From Legionella sp. (GTDB taxonomy: Bacteria > Pseudomonadota > Gammaproteobacteria > Legionellales > Legionellaceae): a stretch of 42,614 nt of DNA. A program made the position numbers and the translations under genes. The notes under the pieces were generated by a model. That model searched no databases, was not told the DNA's origin, and was given only the letters and a program-made list of their open reading frames with translations. Positions 9,301 through 24,300 of this stretch are shown here, piece after piece (the stretch's first letter is position 1; every line of letters begins with the position of its first letter). The stretch is taken from contig JAUXWR010000309.1 in NCBI GenBank assembly GCA_030680075.1, positions 1 to 42,614 of the forward strand, given 5' to 3'.

Positions 9301-12300
9301 GTCTTTGCCAAATGCTCAATTAAATGGCAATAAGCATCATTCAAGGCATCGATAAAGCCCTCAGGAAATAATTGCGCGACATAGAGCCATCCACTCGATA
9401 AACAACCATCGCGCTCTGTTGCTTGTAAATCAATCCAGGCTTGCGATGTTTGTCCAATCCAGTAACGTGCGTCACGTTGCTCATCGGGCGTGATAAAATA
9501 AGGCAAAGCCTGGGTACGGGATTTGGTTTCGCCAACAACGCAGGTAAAAACAATGGGTGATACAGCTATAGTGGGCTCAAGCTGATGTAAATTCATTAAA
9601 TCGCGTTGTACATCAAGTCCGGTGTACAATGCATGTGCTATATCATCCCAGAGTGCTTCGTGGGTGTGTTTGAAAAAGTCTACTGCCAACCCATCTTTTC
9701 TCGAAAATCCAAACAAGTTAGTTGAGGTGAAATCTCCCCAAAGATTGTTTACTTCCGGGTGTATTCCATACCGATTAAAAAGGGTCATGGTGATAAGGAA
9801 ATCACTGGTTTCAGAAAATCGAGATAAGATAAATCCGTAGAGGGATAACAAAACAGAGGCGTAAGATAAGCCATAACTATCCGCTTTTTGTTTGAATTTT
9901 TTCCACAGTACCGCAGAAACTAACCGTTTGCTTAATTTGAACGTTGGCTTTTCAAGTGTGCGCGGATCGGCGGATAATACCAGTTTCGGACGAAGCGGCA
10001 GGTGATGCAGTTTTTCACGCCAATAGTCTTTATCTGTCTGATACCAGGGCGATGCTTTAAGAAGCCCCATGTAGATTTGATAATCTCTATAAGTAATGGA
10101 GTGAGCAGGTATGCGGTAATCTTTGTTTTCATACAAATGGGTTAAATCGTTAAAAAATTTCATCCGGCTTTGAGCGTCTAACAACAACAAATCAAAACTC
10201 ATGTGCAAAATCGTGCGGTCATTAAATTGCGAAGCCTGAAAATGAAACAAGGGGTATGTATCTACCTCATAAACCAGGTGAGAGAGTTTGTTTCGCACAG
10301 AGGATAATGCTTCTTCATGGTAAGGAAAATCAAGGACATCAACAGTAATGCGATGATACATGCCTTCGTTATAGGGCAAATAGCGCTGCATCAAATTATC
10401 AATATCAAATACAGTACGGATCTCGGGGTTGCTCTGAATAAGTTGGTTTAACGCCCACTCAAATCTTGCTATATCTAATTGTGGAAAACTGAATTCCGCG
10501 TAGACATGATTGGCAACGTTGCCAATTTCAAATTGATTGAGACGCCCTAATGCATAGGCTTTTTGAATGCTCGTCATTTCAAACGGCTGGTAATAGCTGT
10601 GCGCATCGTGAATAAGGGGAAGGTTTTGTAGATCAAACTCCCCTTTGACGGCTTTAAAGTCGGTGGGCGTATACATCAGCTGCTTTTGGGCAACTCGTTG
10701 TGTGCAATGATGAATGATATCAACCAGATAGGATTCAAAAGCACGCACCAGCGATTCACGGCTTTCTTTATCTATCTTAAAGCCACAGTTAATGCGTAAT
10801 TCTTCATTTGAGATATAGGCATTAATCAGCGCCAAAAAGTCATGAGTATTGTCCGGGTGAATACTGGTACCTGTTTTTTCGGCAACAAGCGCCCAATCAT
10901 CGCCAGAGGATTCTACGTGCCCAAAATAATTGAAGTAGACCGCAGGCAGGTGATGAGCGCGCAGATTCTTGTGATGGCCATAATATTTTAACGCACCATA
11001 CCCAACTCCATTATTCGGGATCTCTCTTAAATGGTCTTTTACCGATTGAAGCGTCAGAGACAAAGTGTCTTGAGTGTGCAATATGACCGGATATAAGGTA
11101 GTGAACCAGCCTATGGTTTCAGAGATATCAAGCCGTTCATCTATTAATTCCCGACCATGGCCTTCAAGCGTTATCGCCTGTTTATTATCGCCAAAAGTCG
11201 CTTGCAATGCATAGATAAGGGCGGTAATCAGAATATCCTCAGTTTTAGTATGATAAGCGCGATTGGCTTCTCTCATTAATTGCGAGGTCAGGTTTTTATT
11301 TAATACTACCGATTCAGTGCTATGTGGCGCTCGCGGCGGGTTTGGTGGTGTGTAGTCTATCTGCTTAAGCCAATAATCAATTTCTTTCACGTTTGTTGTT
11401 GCAAAAGTTTGCAGAGCAGACTGCCATTGGCGATAACTGCTGGTTTTTGAGCGCAATGCCGCGCCTTGATAAAGCCGCTTTAGTGAATCAATCAAGATTC
11501 GCCAGGAGACGGTATCGATAATCAAGTGATGGAAGACGAAAAAGAGGCGCGCACTCCCATCAGCATAGCCATCAATATACGCAAGCTCCCATGTGGGGCC
11601 ATTTTCCAGATCTAACCCATTTTGCCAGTTATCAAAAGAGGAGATTAAACGCGCGTCGGCTTTAGCCGGTGTTAACCCGGATATATTGATTCGTTTGATG
11701 CGGTAATTTGGTTGAAGAGCCTCATAGTATTGTTCGGAGTAAACGTCATTGTGTTTGGTAAATCGGACGCGCAGCATATCATGGTGATTAATGAGGGCAG
11801 GCAGTAATGATTCCAGGTGCGCCACGCACAAGGGTTGCACGCGAACTATAAAAGCCTGATTCCAGTGATTTGGTCTTGAAAATTGCTCCTCAAAGAACCA
11901 TTGCTGAATGGGCAATAATCCAAAAGCGCCTTCTAAAATCCCTTGCTCGGCAGAAATAGTGGCAGGTGATGCGTTCGCAAGGACGTGATCGACCAATCGC
12001 TTAACCGTTCGGCACTGAAAGATGTCTTTGATGGTGCAGTTAATTTCAGCATAGCGAAGCATTGAAATAAGCTGAAGGCTCGCAATGGAATCCCCGCCTA
12101 AACGAAAGAAATCATCCGTAATTCCCACTTTTGAGGTATGCAAAATTGATTGCCAAATCTCACAGACTTTGGCATCCATTTCATGCCGAGGCGCCACAAA
12201 AAGTGTAGCTTTAAAATCAATTTCCGCGCGAGCCAGGGCATTGCGATCTAACTTGCCATTTGCAGTCAACGGCAATTCGGGAAGGTGAATAAATGCACTC

Positions 12301-15300
12301 GGGTGCATGTAATCTGGCAGTCGTGTTGATAAAAAGCTCTGTAACAACGCCTCATCAACGCTTGTACCCGTATAATAGGCGGCGAGGTATTGGCGTGATT
12401 CGCCCTCACTATTTTTTTCCAACGCCAAAACCACGTTTTGCTCTATTGCAGGATGGAGTAATAATGCCTGTTCAATTTCGCCAGGCTCGATTCGATAGCC
12501 ATTAATTTTTACCTGAAAATCAGCGCGGCCGACATAGTGAAGATTGCCATCTGGCGACCAACGCACCAGATCTCCCGTTTTATACAAACGATTAGACGGA
12601 TGAGGGAGAAATGGATTGACGATAAATCGCGCGCGCGTGAGCTCTGGCTGATGCAAGTAGCCGCGCGCAAGTCCATCACCACCAAGGTAAAGCTCGCCCA
12701 CGACACCAACGGGTACTGGCAATAAATTGGCATCTAATACATAAGTTAATTCATTATTTAATGGTGCACCTATGGGGAGAGTTTTTTCGTTTTGTAAAAA
12801 ATCAACGGAAAAAGCGGTGCTTGAGACGGTAGCTTCCGTTGGGCCATAAGCATTAGTGATGGATATATTTTTGGCAAGAAACCCTGCTATATGTTGAACC
12901 GCAATGGGTTCTACCCCGAGTAATAATTTTCGGAGCGATGACGCCTCGGTCATTTCTAGTAAGCGCGAGGATATTTTTTCAACAAAAAAAGGCGGCAGGT
13001 ATAAAGAGGCGATTTGTTTATTCACGAGATAATGGAATAACGCTTTTTCATCAAGCCTTATGGCGTCAGGGAGAATATGTAATTCTCCCCCTTTAAGTAA
13101 CAGCGAAAAAATTTCATACACTGATACATCAAAGGTAATATTAGTCCACAAGGTGCCTTTTGTGCCGGCATCAATACTCTCGCACAAACGGGAATACATA
13201 AGACAAATTACCGAGCGATGCTCGATCATCACTCCTTTTGGCAAGCCCGTTGTTCCTGAGGTATACAAAACATAAGCTAAATCGTTTGACGTATTTGTTA
13301 ACGATAATGGATGATTACTGGCGTGTTGATAGGGCTTCTCATCCAGAAAAATGAGCCTTACGTCTTGCAAATTATTAAATAACGGGTGCAGTGTGCGTTG
13401 GGTTAAAATTAACTCACAGGCTGTATCTTTAATAATGTATTCAAAGCGCGCATCCTGATAATCTGGATCAATGGGTACGTAAGCCCCGCCTGCTTTTAAA
13501 ATACCGAGGATAGCGATAATCATATCCAAGGAACGCTCAACACATAATCCGATAAGAGTATCCGTTGGCAAGGTTTTGTGGGGATAGCACTCGCGAATGA
13601 AATGCGCTAACTGATTACTGGCTCTATCAAGTTCTCGGTAGGTTAACTGGGAGTCCTCATGCACGAGAGCGATATTATCTGGCGAAAGATGTGCTTGTAA
13701 TTCGAATAGTTGCGCAATAGTACGAGTTTTTGGGTAATCGCTGCTGGTTGAATTCCAGTTAACGATAATTTGCTGATAGTCTGGAGCCGTTAAAATCTGG
13801 CAATCGTGAATACGCTTTTTAATCAATAATTCATTCAAAACCTGCACATAATAATTTAAAAATCGCTCCATTGTGTCGCGCTTAAACAAAGCTGTCGCGT
13901 ATTGAAGAGAGACATGGGCAGTCGTTTTTCGGGTCTTGATAGAAACCGCTATATCAAATTTTGCCGTTTGTGAGGCATCTTTAAGTTCAACAGGCTTCCA
14001 TGGTATGTCTGAAATAGCCTCTTCATCATGTTGCACGGTGAACATGATTTGAAAGAGAGGGTGCTTTGAGGTATCACGTGGAAGGTCTAGTGCGTTTACC
14101 AACTGCTCAAAGGGTAAGTCCTGATGCAATTGTGCCTCAATTAAATTATTCTGAATTTTTTCAATGTAGCTGTCGATTGTATCGAGAGGCTCTGGCTGGA
14201 TTCGTAATGCAAGGCTATTTACAAATAACCCAATAAGTTCTGTAAGTTCTGGATGTTGTCGATTTATTACAGGGGTGCCAATGAGTAAATCATTTTGACC
14301 CGTGTATTTTGACAATAAGAGGGAAAAGCCCCCTAACAAGAGCGTGTATAAGCTCACATCTTTTGTGCGAGCTATGACTTGAAGCTCATTTAGTAAGGTC
14401 ATGGGTAATTCTTGGGTAACTACATCACCGTGATAATCCATGATTAATGGGCGTGGAAAATCAGTGGGAAACGCCAGGGGCTGATGGCCTTTCAGAGCGA
14501 TTTTCCAATAGTCGAGCAAAGGTTTCATGCGCTCTTTGACAAGCTCGCGTTGCCAAATGGCAAAATCATTGTATTGGATGCTTAGGGGGGGCAAGAGCGG
14601 TTCATTGCCGTTTAGTATCTCTTGATAAAAATAGTGAAGTTCAGACAAGAAGATAGTCTTTGACCAACCATCAAAAGCGATATGATGAACTACTACCATC
14701 AAAAATCGGGTTTTGCACTCGGCAAGAGTAAAGAAGCTTAGGCGAATCGGAAAATCGGTTGTTAAATCAAATGGTCGATTAAGAAGCGCTTGCTGCTCGA
14801 TTTTAAAGGCGGATGCCGTTAGCGTTTCATCTTTAATTACCAGGGGTCTGTCTTGCACTTGCTGGAGATAAGCGCCCTCGGTATCTTGAACAAAGACAGT
14901 TCGCAAAATCTCATGGCGGTTGATAACGTGCCGTAAGGCGCTTTCCAGAGCATTTTCATTGATGGATTTATCAAGCTCAAAGAGAAGTGGAATATGATAG
15001 GCGTCAGTTCCCTCTTCGTATTGCTCAATGAACCATAACCTTTCTTGTGCGAAAGAGAGTGGAGCCAAATCTTTAGCTCGTGCTGCAATAGCATTGAGTA
15101 CCTCACCTGTGCGAAGAACCGTGCATAACTGGGCAATGGTTCGATGTTTGAAAATATCGGCGACCGTAATCTCTCGTTTGGTTGCCTGACTCATGCGATG
15201 AGCGGCGTGGATAGCTAATATGGAGTGGCCGCCTAACCTGAAGAAATCATCCTGCACGCCGACTTCTGAAATCTTTAGAATTTCTTGCCAGATGGTGCTT

Positions 15301-18300
15301 GCCATGGCTTCCAGCTCATCGCGCGGGGCAACAAATTGCGTAGTATCGTCAACCCAGAGCGGCGCCGGTAACGCTTGCCGGTCAAGTTTGCCGTTCGCTG
15401 TTAAGGGGAAAGTCTCAAGTGCCATAAAAACGCTCGGCACCATATACACGGGAAGATGGCGCTCGATGTGGTGTTTTAACAGGGATGAATTAATGGGGGT
15501 TTTACTTACGTAGTAGGCCACGAGGTGCAAATCTATCGCTTGCAACGAGGATTTCTCAGAAACGAGGACAACACATTGCTCAATACTGTCATGGCTTAAG
15601 AGCACTTGCTCAATTTCGCTTAACTCGACGCGATAGCCTCGAATTTTTACCTGAAAATCATTGCGCCCCAAAAATTCGAGGTTACCATCGGCGAGCCAGC
15701 GCACTAAATCGCCGGTTTTATATAAACGAGTGTTACTCGCAAAAGGATTCTCAATGAAACGCTCAGTGGTCAGTTTGGGCTGATTTAAATACCCGCGCGC
15801 AACACCCGCACCGCCAATATAAAGCTCCCCGGCTACTCCGACCGGTACAGGCATCAGGTTTTTATCTAAAACATAGCATTTTACATTCGCAATCGGGCGG
15901 CCAATGTTAGTGTGAGAGTCGCCTGCCTCATAGTGATGAATAGTAGCGCCAATAGTATTTTCTGTGGGGCCATAGGCATTGATTAGACGCCGACCCGCGC
16001 ACCACTTGTTCAGGAGAGGAGAATTTGCGGCCTCGCCTGCGACGACGAGTGTTTGCAGATGAGGATAGGCAGTATTATCCAAATGCGCTAATAATGCAGG
16101 AGGAATACCCGCAAAGCTTATCTGATTATGATTAAGATAAGACCCCAACGCGTGAATATCTTTACGTAAAGACTCAGGCAAAATAAAGAGCTCAGCGCCA
16201 ATTGTTAGCGAATTAAATAGTTGCAACACGGAGGGGTCAAACGCAATGGAGGCAAAATGCAGTATGCGGCTTGTTGATGTTAACCCCAGTTGTTGGGGAA
16301 GATAGTGGACAATATTGCATAAGCCCTGGTGCATTACCATAACGCCTTTCGGCAGACCCGTGGTGCCTGAGGTATAAATAATGTAGGCGAGATCGTGAGC
16401 ACTGGCATAGGCGGGTAAATTTTCCCGGTCACAATGCGCATAATCATCGCCATCGACTACCAGTAATTCGGTATGAAGAGGGCATGCTTCTTTAAGCATT
16501 GGAAGCAAATGTGCCTGAGTTAATAAAAAGGCACTTTTAGTATCGTTAAGTACAAAATGAATTCTGTCGATGGGGTTATGAGGTTCTATCGGGACATAGG
16601 CGCCGCCGGCTTTGAGTATCCCTAATATACTGATGATCATTGTCATCGATCGTTCAACACACAAGGCAATTAATGTATCGGGTGCAAGCTCTCCTGCTAC
16701 CTGAGTTTCTTTGTAGCGGTTTCTGATAAAGCGCGCTAGTTGATTAGCTTTGGCATTAAGTTCCTGATAGGTCAGTTGTTCATCTTCATAGACTACCGCT
16801 ATCTTATGCGGATTTTTCTTAACTTGTTCTTCGAATAGCTGGTGAATGGTTTTATCACGCGGATAATCTTTATCGGTAACATTCCAATCATAAACAATTT
16901 GTTGAAATTCAGCCGGCGTTAATACCTGGAAAGTCATGACGGGTAGGTTAGGCGTTTCCACCATTGCGGTCAAAACACGACTATAGTGCGCCGCAATTCG
17001 CTCGATGGTTTCGCGTTTGAATAAACGAGTCGCATATTGCCATGTCACCTGGAAACCATTGCTATCCTCTTGTAGGGAAACGCTTAAATCAAGTTTGGAG
17101 CGGTTATAATCGCTTTTAAAAGACGCGGGCTTTAACAGGTGTTCGCTCGATGCATTTGGGCTTAAATAGTCAACATTAAACAAAAGTTGAAATAACGGGT
17201 GTCTGGATGCGTCGCGCTCTAATTCCAATGCTTCAACCAAAGTAGCAAAAGGCAAATCTTGATGGCATTGAACGTCGATTAAATCGGCATGGACACCGTG
17301 CAGGCATTGTTGCAAGGTATGCTCTTTCGACAGCTTAATTCTTAAGGTTAAAAGATTTACAAAAAAACCAATTAAGCCCGCGACTTCTCTGTGTTGTCGA
17401 TTAGCACTCGGTGTTCCCAACAGTAAATCGTCCTGACCCGTGTATTTAGACAGTAAAACGGCAAAGCCCGTAATTAAAACGGTGTATAAGGTCACGCCCT
17501 CTGATTCAGCTAATTGCTTAAGCTTTAATACCAGGGGTTTAGAAAGGGGGGCTAGAACAGTGTCGCCATGATAATCGAGGTTTAAAGGCCTTGGATAATC
17601 GGTGGGGAAAGCCAGTGGCTGATGGCCGTTTAACGTAGCTTTCCAATAAGCGAGCAAAGGGTGCATGCGTTTTTTGATAAGCTCTCGCTGCCAAATCGCA
17701 AAATCATTGTATTGAATGGCTAAGGGTGGCAAGAGTGGTTCATTGCCGGTAAGTATTGCCTGATAAAAAAACTGGAGTTCAGTCATAAAGATATTTTTTG
17801 ACCAGGCATCAAAAGCGATATGATGAACCACCACCATCAAATAGTGGGCACCACTGTCGGCAAGAGTAAAGAAGCTTATGCGAACAGGAAGATCCGTTGT
17901 TAAATCAAAAGGCCGATTAAGAAGCGCTTGGCGTGCGATTTTAAAAGAGGACGCATTTACCGTCTCATGCTTAATTGCAACGGATCTGTCCTGCACTTGT
18001 TGATGATAGACCCCTTGGTCATCCTGAACAAAGACGCTTCGTAAAATTTCATGGCGGTTGATAACGCTTTGCAAGGCACGCTCTAAAGCCTCTTGATGGA
18101 TGGATTTATCAAGCTCAAAGAGGAGTGGAATATGAAAGGCGTCAGTTCCTCCTTCGTATTGCTCAATGAACCATAACCTTTCTTGCGCAAAAGAGAGCGG
18201 TGCTAAATCTTCGGCCTGGGGTGCAATATCCGTGAGACCATCATTGGTGCGAAGAACCGTGCACAATTGGGCAATGGTTCGATGTTTAAAAATATCAGCG

Positions 18301-21300
18301 ACCGTAATCTCACGCTTTGTTGCCTGACTCATGCGATGTGCTGCATGGATGGCTAAAATGGAATGGCCCCCTAGTCTGAAAAAATCATCCTGAACGCCGA
18401 TTTCTGATGAAAGCCCTAAAATTTCTTGCCAGATGCTGCATGCCAAGGCTTCTATCTCATCTCGTGGTGAGATAAAAGGAGCTGTATCGTCAACCCTGAA
18501 CGGCGCCGGTAACGCTTGGCGATCAAGCTTGCCATTCAATGTTAAGGGAAAGGCCTCAAGCGCTATAAAAATGCCTGGCACCATGTAGGTGGGGAGGTAT
18601 TTTTCAGCATGGTGTTTTAAAAGAGATGTGTTGACAGGTTTGGTGCTTACGTAATAGGCAATGAGCTGCAAAGAGGGTTTTTCTGAAATGAGTACTACAC
18701 ATTGTTTGATAGTGTCATGGCTCAAAATAATTTGTTCAATTTCGCTTAACTCAACGCGATAGCCCCGAATTTTTACTTGAAAATCATTGCGCCCTAGAAA
18801 TTCCAGATTACCATCGGGAAGCCAGCGCACTAAATCACCGGTTTTGTATAAACGGGTGGTACTTGCAAAAGGATTTTCAATGAAGCGTTCTGCGGTCAAT
18901 TCAGCCTGATTTAAATACCCGCGCGCAACACCCGCCCCACCAATATATAACTCACCGGTAACACCCGGCGGTAGAGGATGAAGAAATTTATCGAGTACAT
19001 AGAATTGATGATTATGGGCAGCTTTTCCAATAAGAACTTTATCGTTTTTGAGGACATTATCTGTAAAATTAAATAAGGCGCAGGCAACGGTTGTTTCTGT
19101 GGGGCCGTAATGATTGATAATGTTGCATTGAGGAAACAGTTTTCTCCATGAGCGAATATCAGCGAGATTCGCTTTTTCACCGCCAATGATAAGAGCGCGA
19201 ACATGCGCTAAGGTATCTTGCAGTTTTTGGGGAGAAATAGCGATTAGCAATGCTGATAAATAACTGGGTGTCATGCGCAGCAAATCAATAGAATGCTCCT
19301 GCACATGTTCTACATATAAAGCAGGCTCACGCTTGACCGCTTGTGGACATAAAACTACTGAAAGTCCTCGAATCAAAGGCGCAAACAGCACCGCAATGGT
19401 TGCATCAAAAGCGATACTTGAGGAACAGTCTACGGTTGTTGCCTGCAGGAGGGCTTCATTTTGCCCGATGGAGGATAAATAATTAGCGACATTTTGATGC
19501 GATACCATTACACCTTTTGGTATGCCCGTTGTTCCGGAGGTATAAATCACATAAGCCAGATCGAGAGCCTGGCTATAATCGGGTAAATTAGTGCAAACTT
19601 CATGGTTATACAAGGCGTCATTTACTACCAGAATAGCCGTATTTTCTGGCGCTATTTCTTTAAAAAGAGGCATTAGATGCGACTGGGTGAGCACAAGACG
19701 GCTTTTTGTGTCTTGCAGCATTAAAGCGAGGCGGGACGGAGGGTAGGCCGGGTCCATCGGAACATATGCAGCGCCTGCTTTTAATACGGCAAGAATGCTG
19801 ATAATCATCTCAAAGGAATGATCAAAAGAGACGCCTATCAAACTATTGGCGACTTTATGGTGTTGGCAAAGAAATTGTGCCAGTTGATTGGCGGCGGTAT
19901 TTAACGCCTGATATGTCATTTGTTGCTTATTAATTTTTAAGGCAATGGCATCAGGTGTTCTTGATACTTGCTCTTCAAATAAACGGTGTAGGGTTTTATC
20001 GAAGGGATAGAGCTCTGCTGTATTATTCCAATCATAAACAATGCGTTGAAATTCGCTTTTGTCTAATAAGCTTATCTCATGATGGGGGGCGTGTATTTTC
20101 GCCGGAATTTGCTTAAGAATTAAGCGAAGTTGAAGCAGGAGTTGTGCGGCTTTATTTTCACTAAGGTATAACCCATCATATTTTAATTGCAGGTTTAGTG
20201 AATCGTCTGTTTCGCGCACAACCAGTGCCAATGGATATTCCAATACTTCAATTGTTCCTCGGCTTTGAAAGGGAATTACCTTGGCTATGTCTTCTGAAAT
20301 TTCGAAAGAAGGAGAATATTCAGCAACATACAAGCTATGAAATAAACGACGCCCGCCTGCTTGTAAGCCCGCCAAGTCGACAAAACTGTGTTCGGATAAA
20401 GCCGCCAGTTGCGATTCAAATAAATGCAATTGTGAGCGCACGCTACTCGTATCTGCCCATTTGATAATTAATGGCAAGGTATTAATATAAAGGCCAACGC
20501 TGCTTTCAATCCCCCGGACAGGAATACTGCGACCGGATACTGTTGTGCCTACAATCGTTTCGCTATCGCCTGTGTAAATTTGTAAAAGCTTGTGCCAGGC
20601 AAATTGAACTACCGTATTAAGTGTTAAACCTTCCTGACGTACAAATTTCTTTAACGTTTTGAAACTAGCGCCTTGCTCATGATTACTTAACTGGCGAGGT
20701 GTGTTTAATGTGGCAATGGCATCGAGATTGGTGGCGTGACATAATAAAGAATTGATATCGTTAGGCTCATTAACTTCTCGCAGTTGGGTGGCCCAATAAG
20801 TATCTACTTCCGCTCGATGATGGGCAATGTAGGCTTGTGCATGCAAGTAGGTTTTATCAACCTCCGCATTCGGTTTTTTATCGCCAACCAGAGCAATGTA
20901 ATAGTCATGCACCTGGTTTAATAGAATCGTGGCGCTTAAGCCATCTAAAATGCTGTGGTGCGTGTTTTGTATTAAAACAAAATGCGCGCTATCCATTTTG
21001 ATTAATTGTAGACGCATTAAAGTGGGTTTTTTCAGGTCAAACGGCAGTAATCTATCTTGCTTTTGAAGGGTTGTCAGTGCCTGTTCTTTATCGACGGCTT
21101 CGGTTAAATCGTGTAACTGCATGGCCAGATGACCCTGCCTGCTAACCAGCTGAATTATTCCTTCATCCCAGTTAAAGAAGGTGCGAAGAATAGGGTGCTT
21201 GTTAATAACAAGCTGCCAGGCGCTCTGGTATGCGTCAATATCAAGGGCGGTATAATAATCGAGTATCATCTGAACGCGATAGGCATCATCTTGTTCGATT

Positions 21301-24300
21301 TGCCTTATTGCATGATAAATAAACCCCTGCTGTAAACTGTTCGCCGCATAAATTGCCTCAATGGCGCGGTCTTTTTGTAAAGTATTGAGCAGGGTGCTAC
21401 TGATTTTGGCGGTATTAAAATCATGCGGCGTGTGTAATTCAGCGCCTTTTCTAACTTGGGAGATGCAGTGAGCGGCTATCGCTAGTAATTGCTTTTCAAA
21501 AGATTTGGCAATTTGTGTACAAGCCTCTTGCGATATATAGCTAGATAGCGATACATGAAGCGTATCAGACGTTGTAAAAGCCGTAATATTAAGTACAACA
21601 GGCCTCATATTATCCGGGTGAACACAAACACCGGCAGCTTCGGGCACCACTTGCCAAAAGCCTGACGCGCTATCAAATTGCCCTAAATAATTGAACGTTA
21701 TATTGGGTAACTCAGCAATGGTGCGTTTAAAGGCACCGTAACCGACGCCTTTATTTGGAATAGTGCGTAAATACTCTTTTATACAAGGGATAGTCTCGGC
21801 AATATCGGCTTTTGTTGCGAGTGTTACGGGAAATATACTCGTAAACCAGCCCAGTGTTTGAGATAAATCCAGTTGGTCATTGAGCTCTTCGCGACCATGA
21901 CCTTCAAGCGTAATGCGATGGGGGGTAGCGCCAAAGTAAGCAGACAAAGCCATAGCCAGGGCTGTCAAAAGCAAATCATTAACTTCGGTGTGATATGCTT
22001 TATTCGCTTCCCCAAGGAGTTGATGAGTTGTTTCTCGGAGTAGCGCGAATGACGAAAAATAGGCCTTTGTGGACATGGGAGGGTATTGGCAACAGCTCTC
22101 GGCGGCGTCCTTTTCCCAATAAAGGGATTCTTCGGGGTGTTTTTCCGGATACTGACTAATCAAATTTACCCATTGACGATAACTGCTGCCTTTTACGCCA
22201 AGTGTTGCTCCTTCATAGAGCTGTTTAATATCGTTAATGAGTATTCGCCATGACACACTATCGATAATCAAGTGATGGGCGGCAAAATACAAACGCGCAC
22301 TTCCATCTGCATAGCCGGTGATATAGCCCATTTGCCAGAGAGGCCCTTGTTCAATATCAAACCCGTCCTGCCATGAGGTCAGGGTTTGAAGGTAAGGCGA
22401 GGCTGTATTATTAATAGCAGTACTCAGTAGGCTTGCGTCATGCTTTAAGCCCAAGGCGGGTAACTCGCTAATATCCAGATGGTTTATGTTTAAATTACAC
22501 TGTTTAACGCCATAAATTTGTCCTCTTGTGCCATCCGGTAATAGCGGAAAAGAAGCGCGTAACATATCATGCCGCTCGACCAACAGGGGTAAAATTTTTT
22601 GTAAGCGGTCGAGTGACAGAGTGGGTACTCGTACTAAAAAAGAGTGATTCCAGTGATTGATTTTTTGGAAGTGTTGGTCAAAAAACCAATATTGAACAGG
22701 TAATAAGCCAATATCGCCTGCCAATGTACCTGACTCAGCATTAATCACGCGAGTTTTGTCAAGTAGTGGCGATAATTGCTCAATAGTGCGGTGAGTGTAA
22801 ATATCACTGACGCGGCAATCTACCCCTTCGCGCAATAGCGAGGCCATTACCTGTATGCATTTTATAGAGTCGCCGCCCAGGCTAAAAAAATCATCCAGAA
22901 CGCCCACGCGCGCTATACCCAGAACCTCTTCCCAAATAGCACACATTCTCTCCTCTATCGGGGTCGAGGGTTTGCGATAGGGTTGTTGGTTTAATTGCCA
23001 ATCGGGGGGAGTTAGAGCGTCTCTATCGACTTTGCCATTAATGGTGAGGGGCAACGCGTGTAAATGAACAAATAGCTGGGGGAGCATGTATTCAGGTAAC
23101 CAGAATTTAAGAAAGGCAAGGAGGTCAACTTCATTTAATGCAGAGTGACTCACATAATAGGCAACCAGTGTATGTTCAGACCCTTTTCGTGTGTCTTTTT
23201 CATGGGCTAAAACTACGCATTGAGCTATCGACCCATGATTTGACAATGCGTGCTCAATCTCGGCTAATTCTATGCGATAGCCCCGAATTTTAACCTGAAA
23301 ATCATTACGCCCTATGTACTCAAGATTTCCATCAGACAGCCATCGCACCTTATCCCCGGTTCGATATAAATGGGTATATCCGGCATTTTTATCTTCTTCT
23401 GTCGCAAAGAGGTTAGGAATAAATCGCTCTTGGGTAAGCTCTGGTTGATTAAGGTAACCTTTTGCAAGGCTTGCCCCACCTACGTATAACTCACCGATAA
23501 CACCTGCAGAGACGGGTTTTTGCTGGTCATCCAATACATACACTTTATGATTAAAATAAGGCTTGCCGATGGACGCAACAGCCGTGATATCCCTTGTTTT
23601 TTGAATAATTGAGGTACCCACCGTATTTTCAGTAGGCCCATATTCATCATAAAGAATATCGATATTATCGAGTAACCGTTCTAACTGATTTTTGGAGAGC
23701 TTCTCTCCGCCCACGAAACATTTTCTGATTCGAATGGAGGTCGGAAAAGCGAAAACCTGGGCCAGATAAGAGGGTGTTGATTTAATAAAATGAATATTTT
23801 TTTGCTCTAAATGAGCAATATATTGCGTTACATCCTGTAATTTTCCTGGATAAATACTAATTTTTTTGCCGCAGAGCAGCGGAATTAATGTGGTAGTAAC
23901 GCTTAAATCAAAGGCAAAACTGGTGGAGAAATCAAAATTTTCCACGTCATCAAAATAAGGCGAAACGTTTGAGTAATAATTGATAACATTTTGATGCGTT
24001 ATCATGACACCTTTAGGTCGTCCGGTGGTGCCGGAAGTGTAAATGACATAGGCTAAATTAGAGGGGGCCGGATAGGCCCCCGGATTATGTTTTGGTTGTG
24101 CCTGATAGGAAGGGGTTAGCTTATTTATAGGCAATATTGACAAGTCGCAAGGTGCTGATTGCTTGAGCGTTTCAAGGTAGCATGGTGCGGTTAACACGAG
24201 CCGGCTTTTTGTATCTTTTAAGATAAAACGCACTCTCTCGGCGGGGCTATCGGGATCAATCGGTACATAGGCGGCACCGGTTTTTAATACGGCAAGCAGT

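Noticed and set aside
6893..15513. Plus-strand frames opposite NRPS A (for example near 7322, 9622, 15220)
   Set aside because: They are antisense shadows of conserved A, C and T motifs; their translations look like no protein family.
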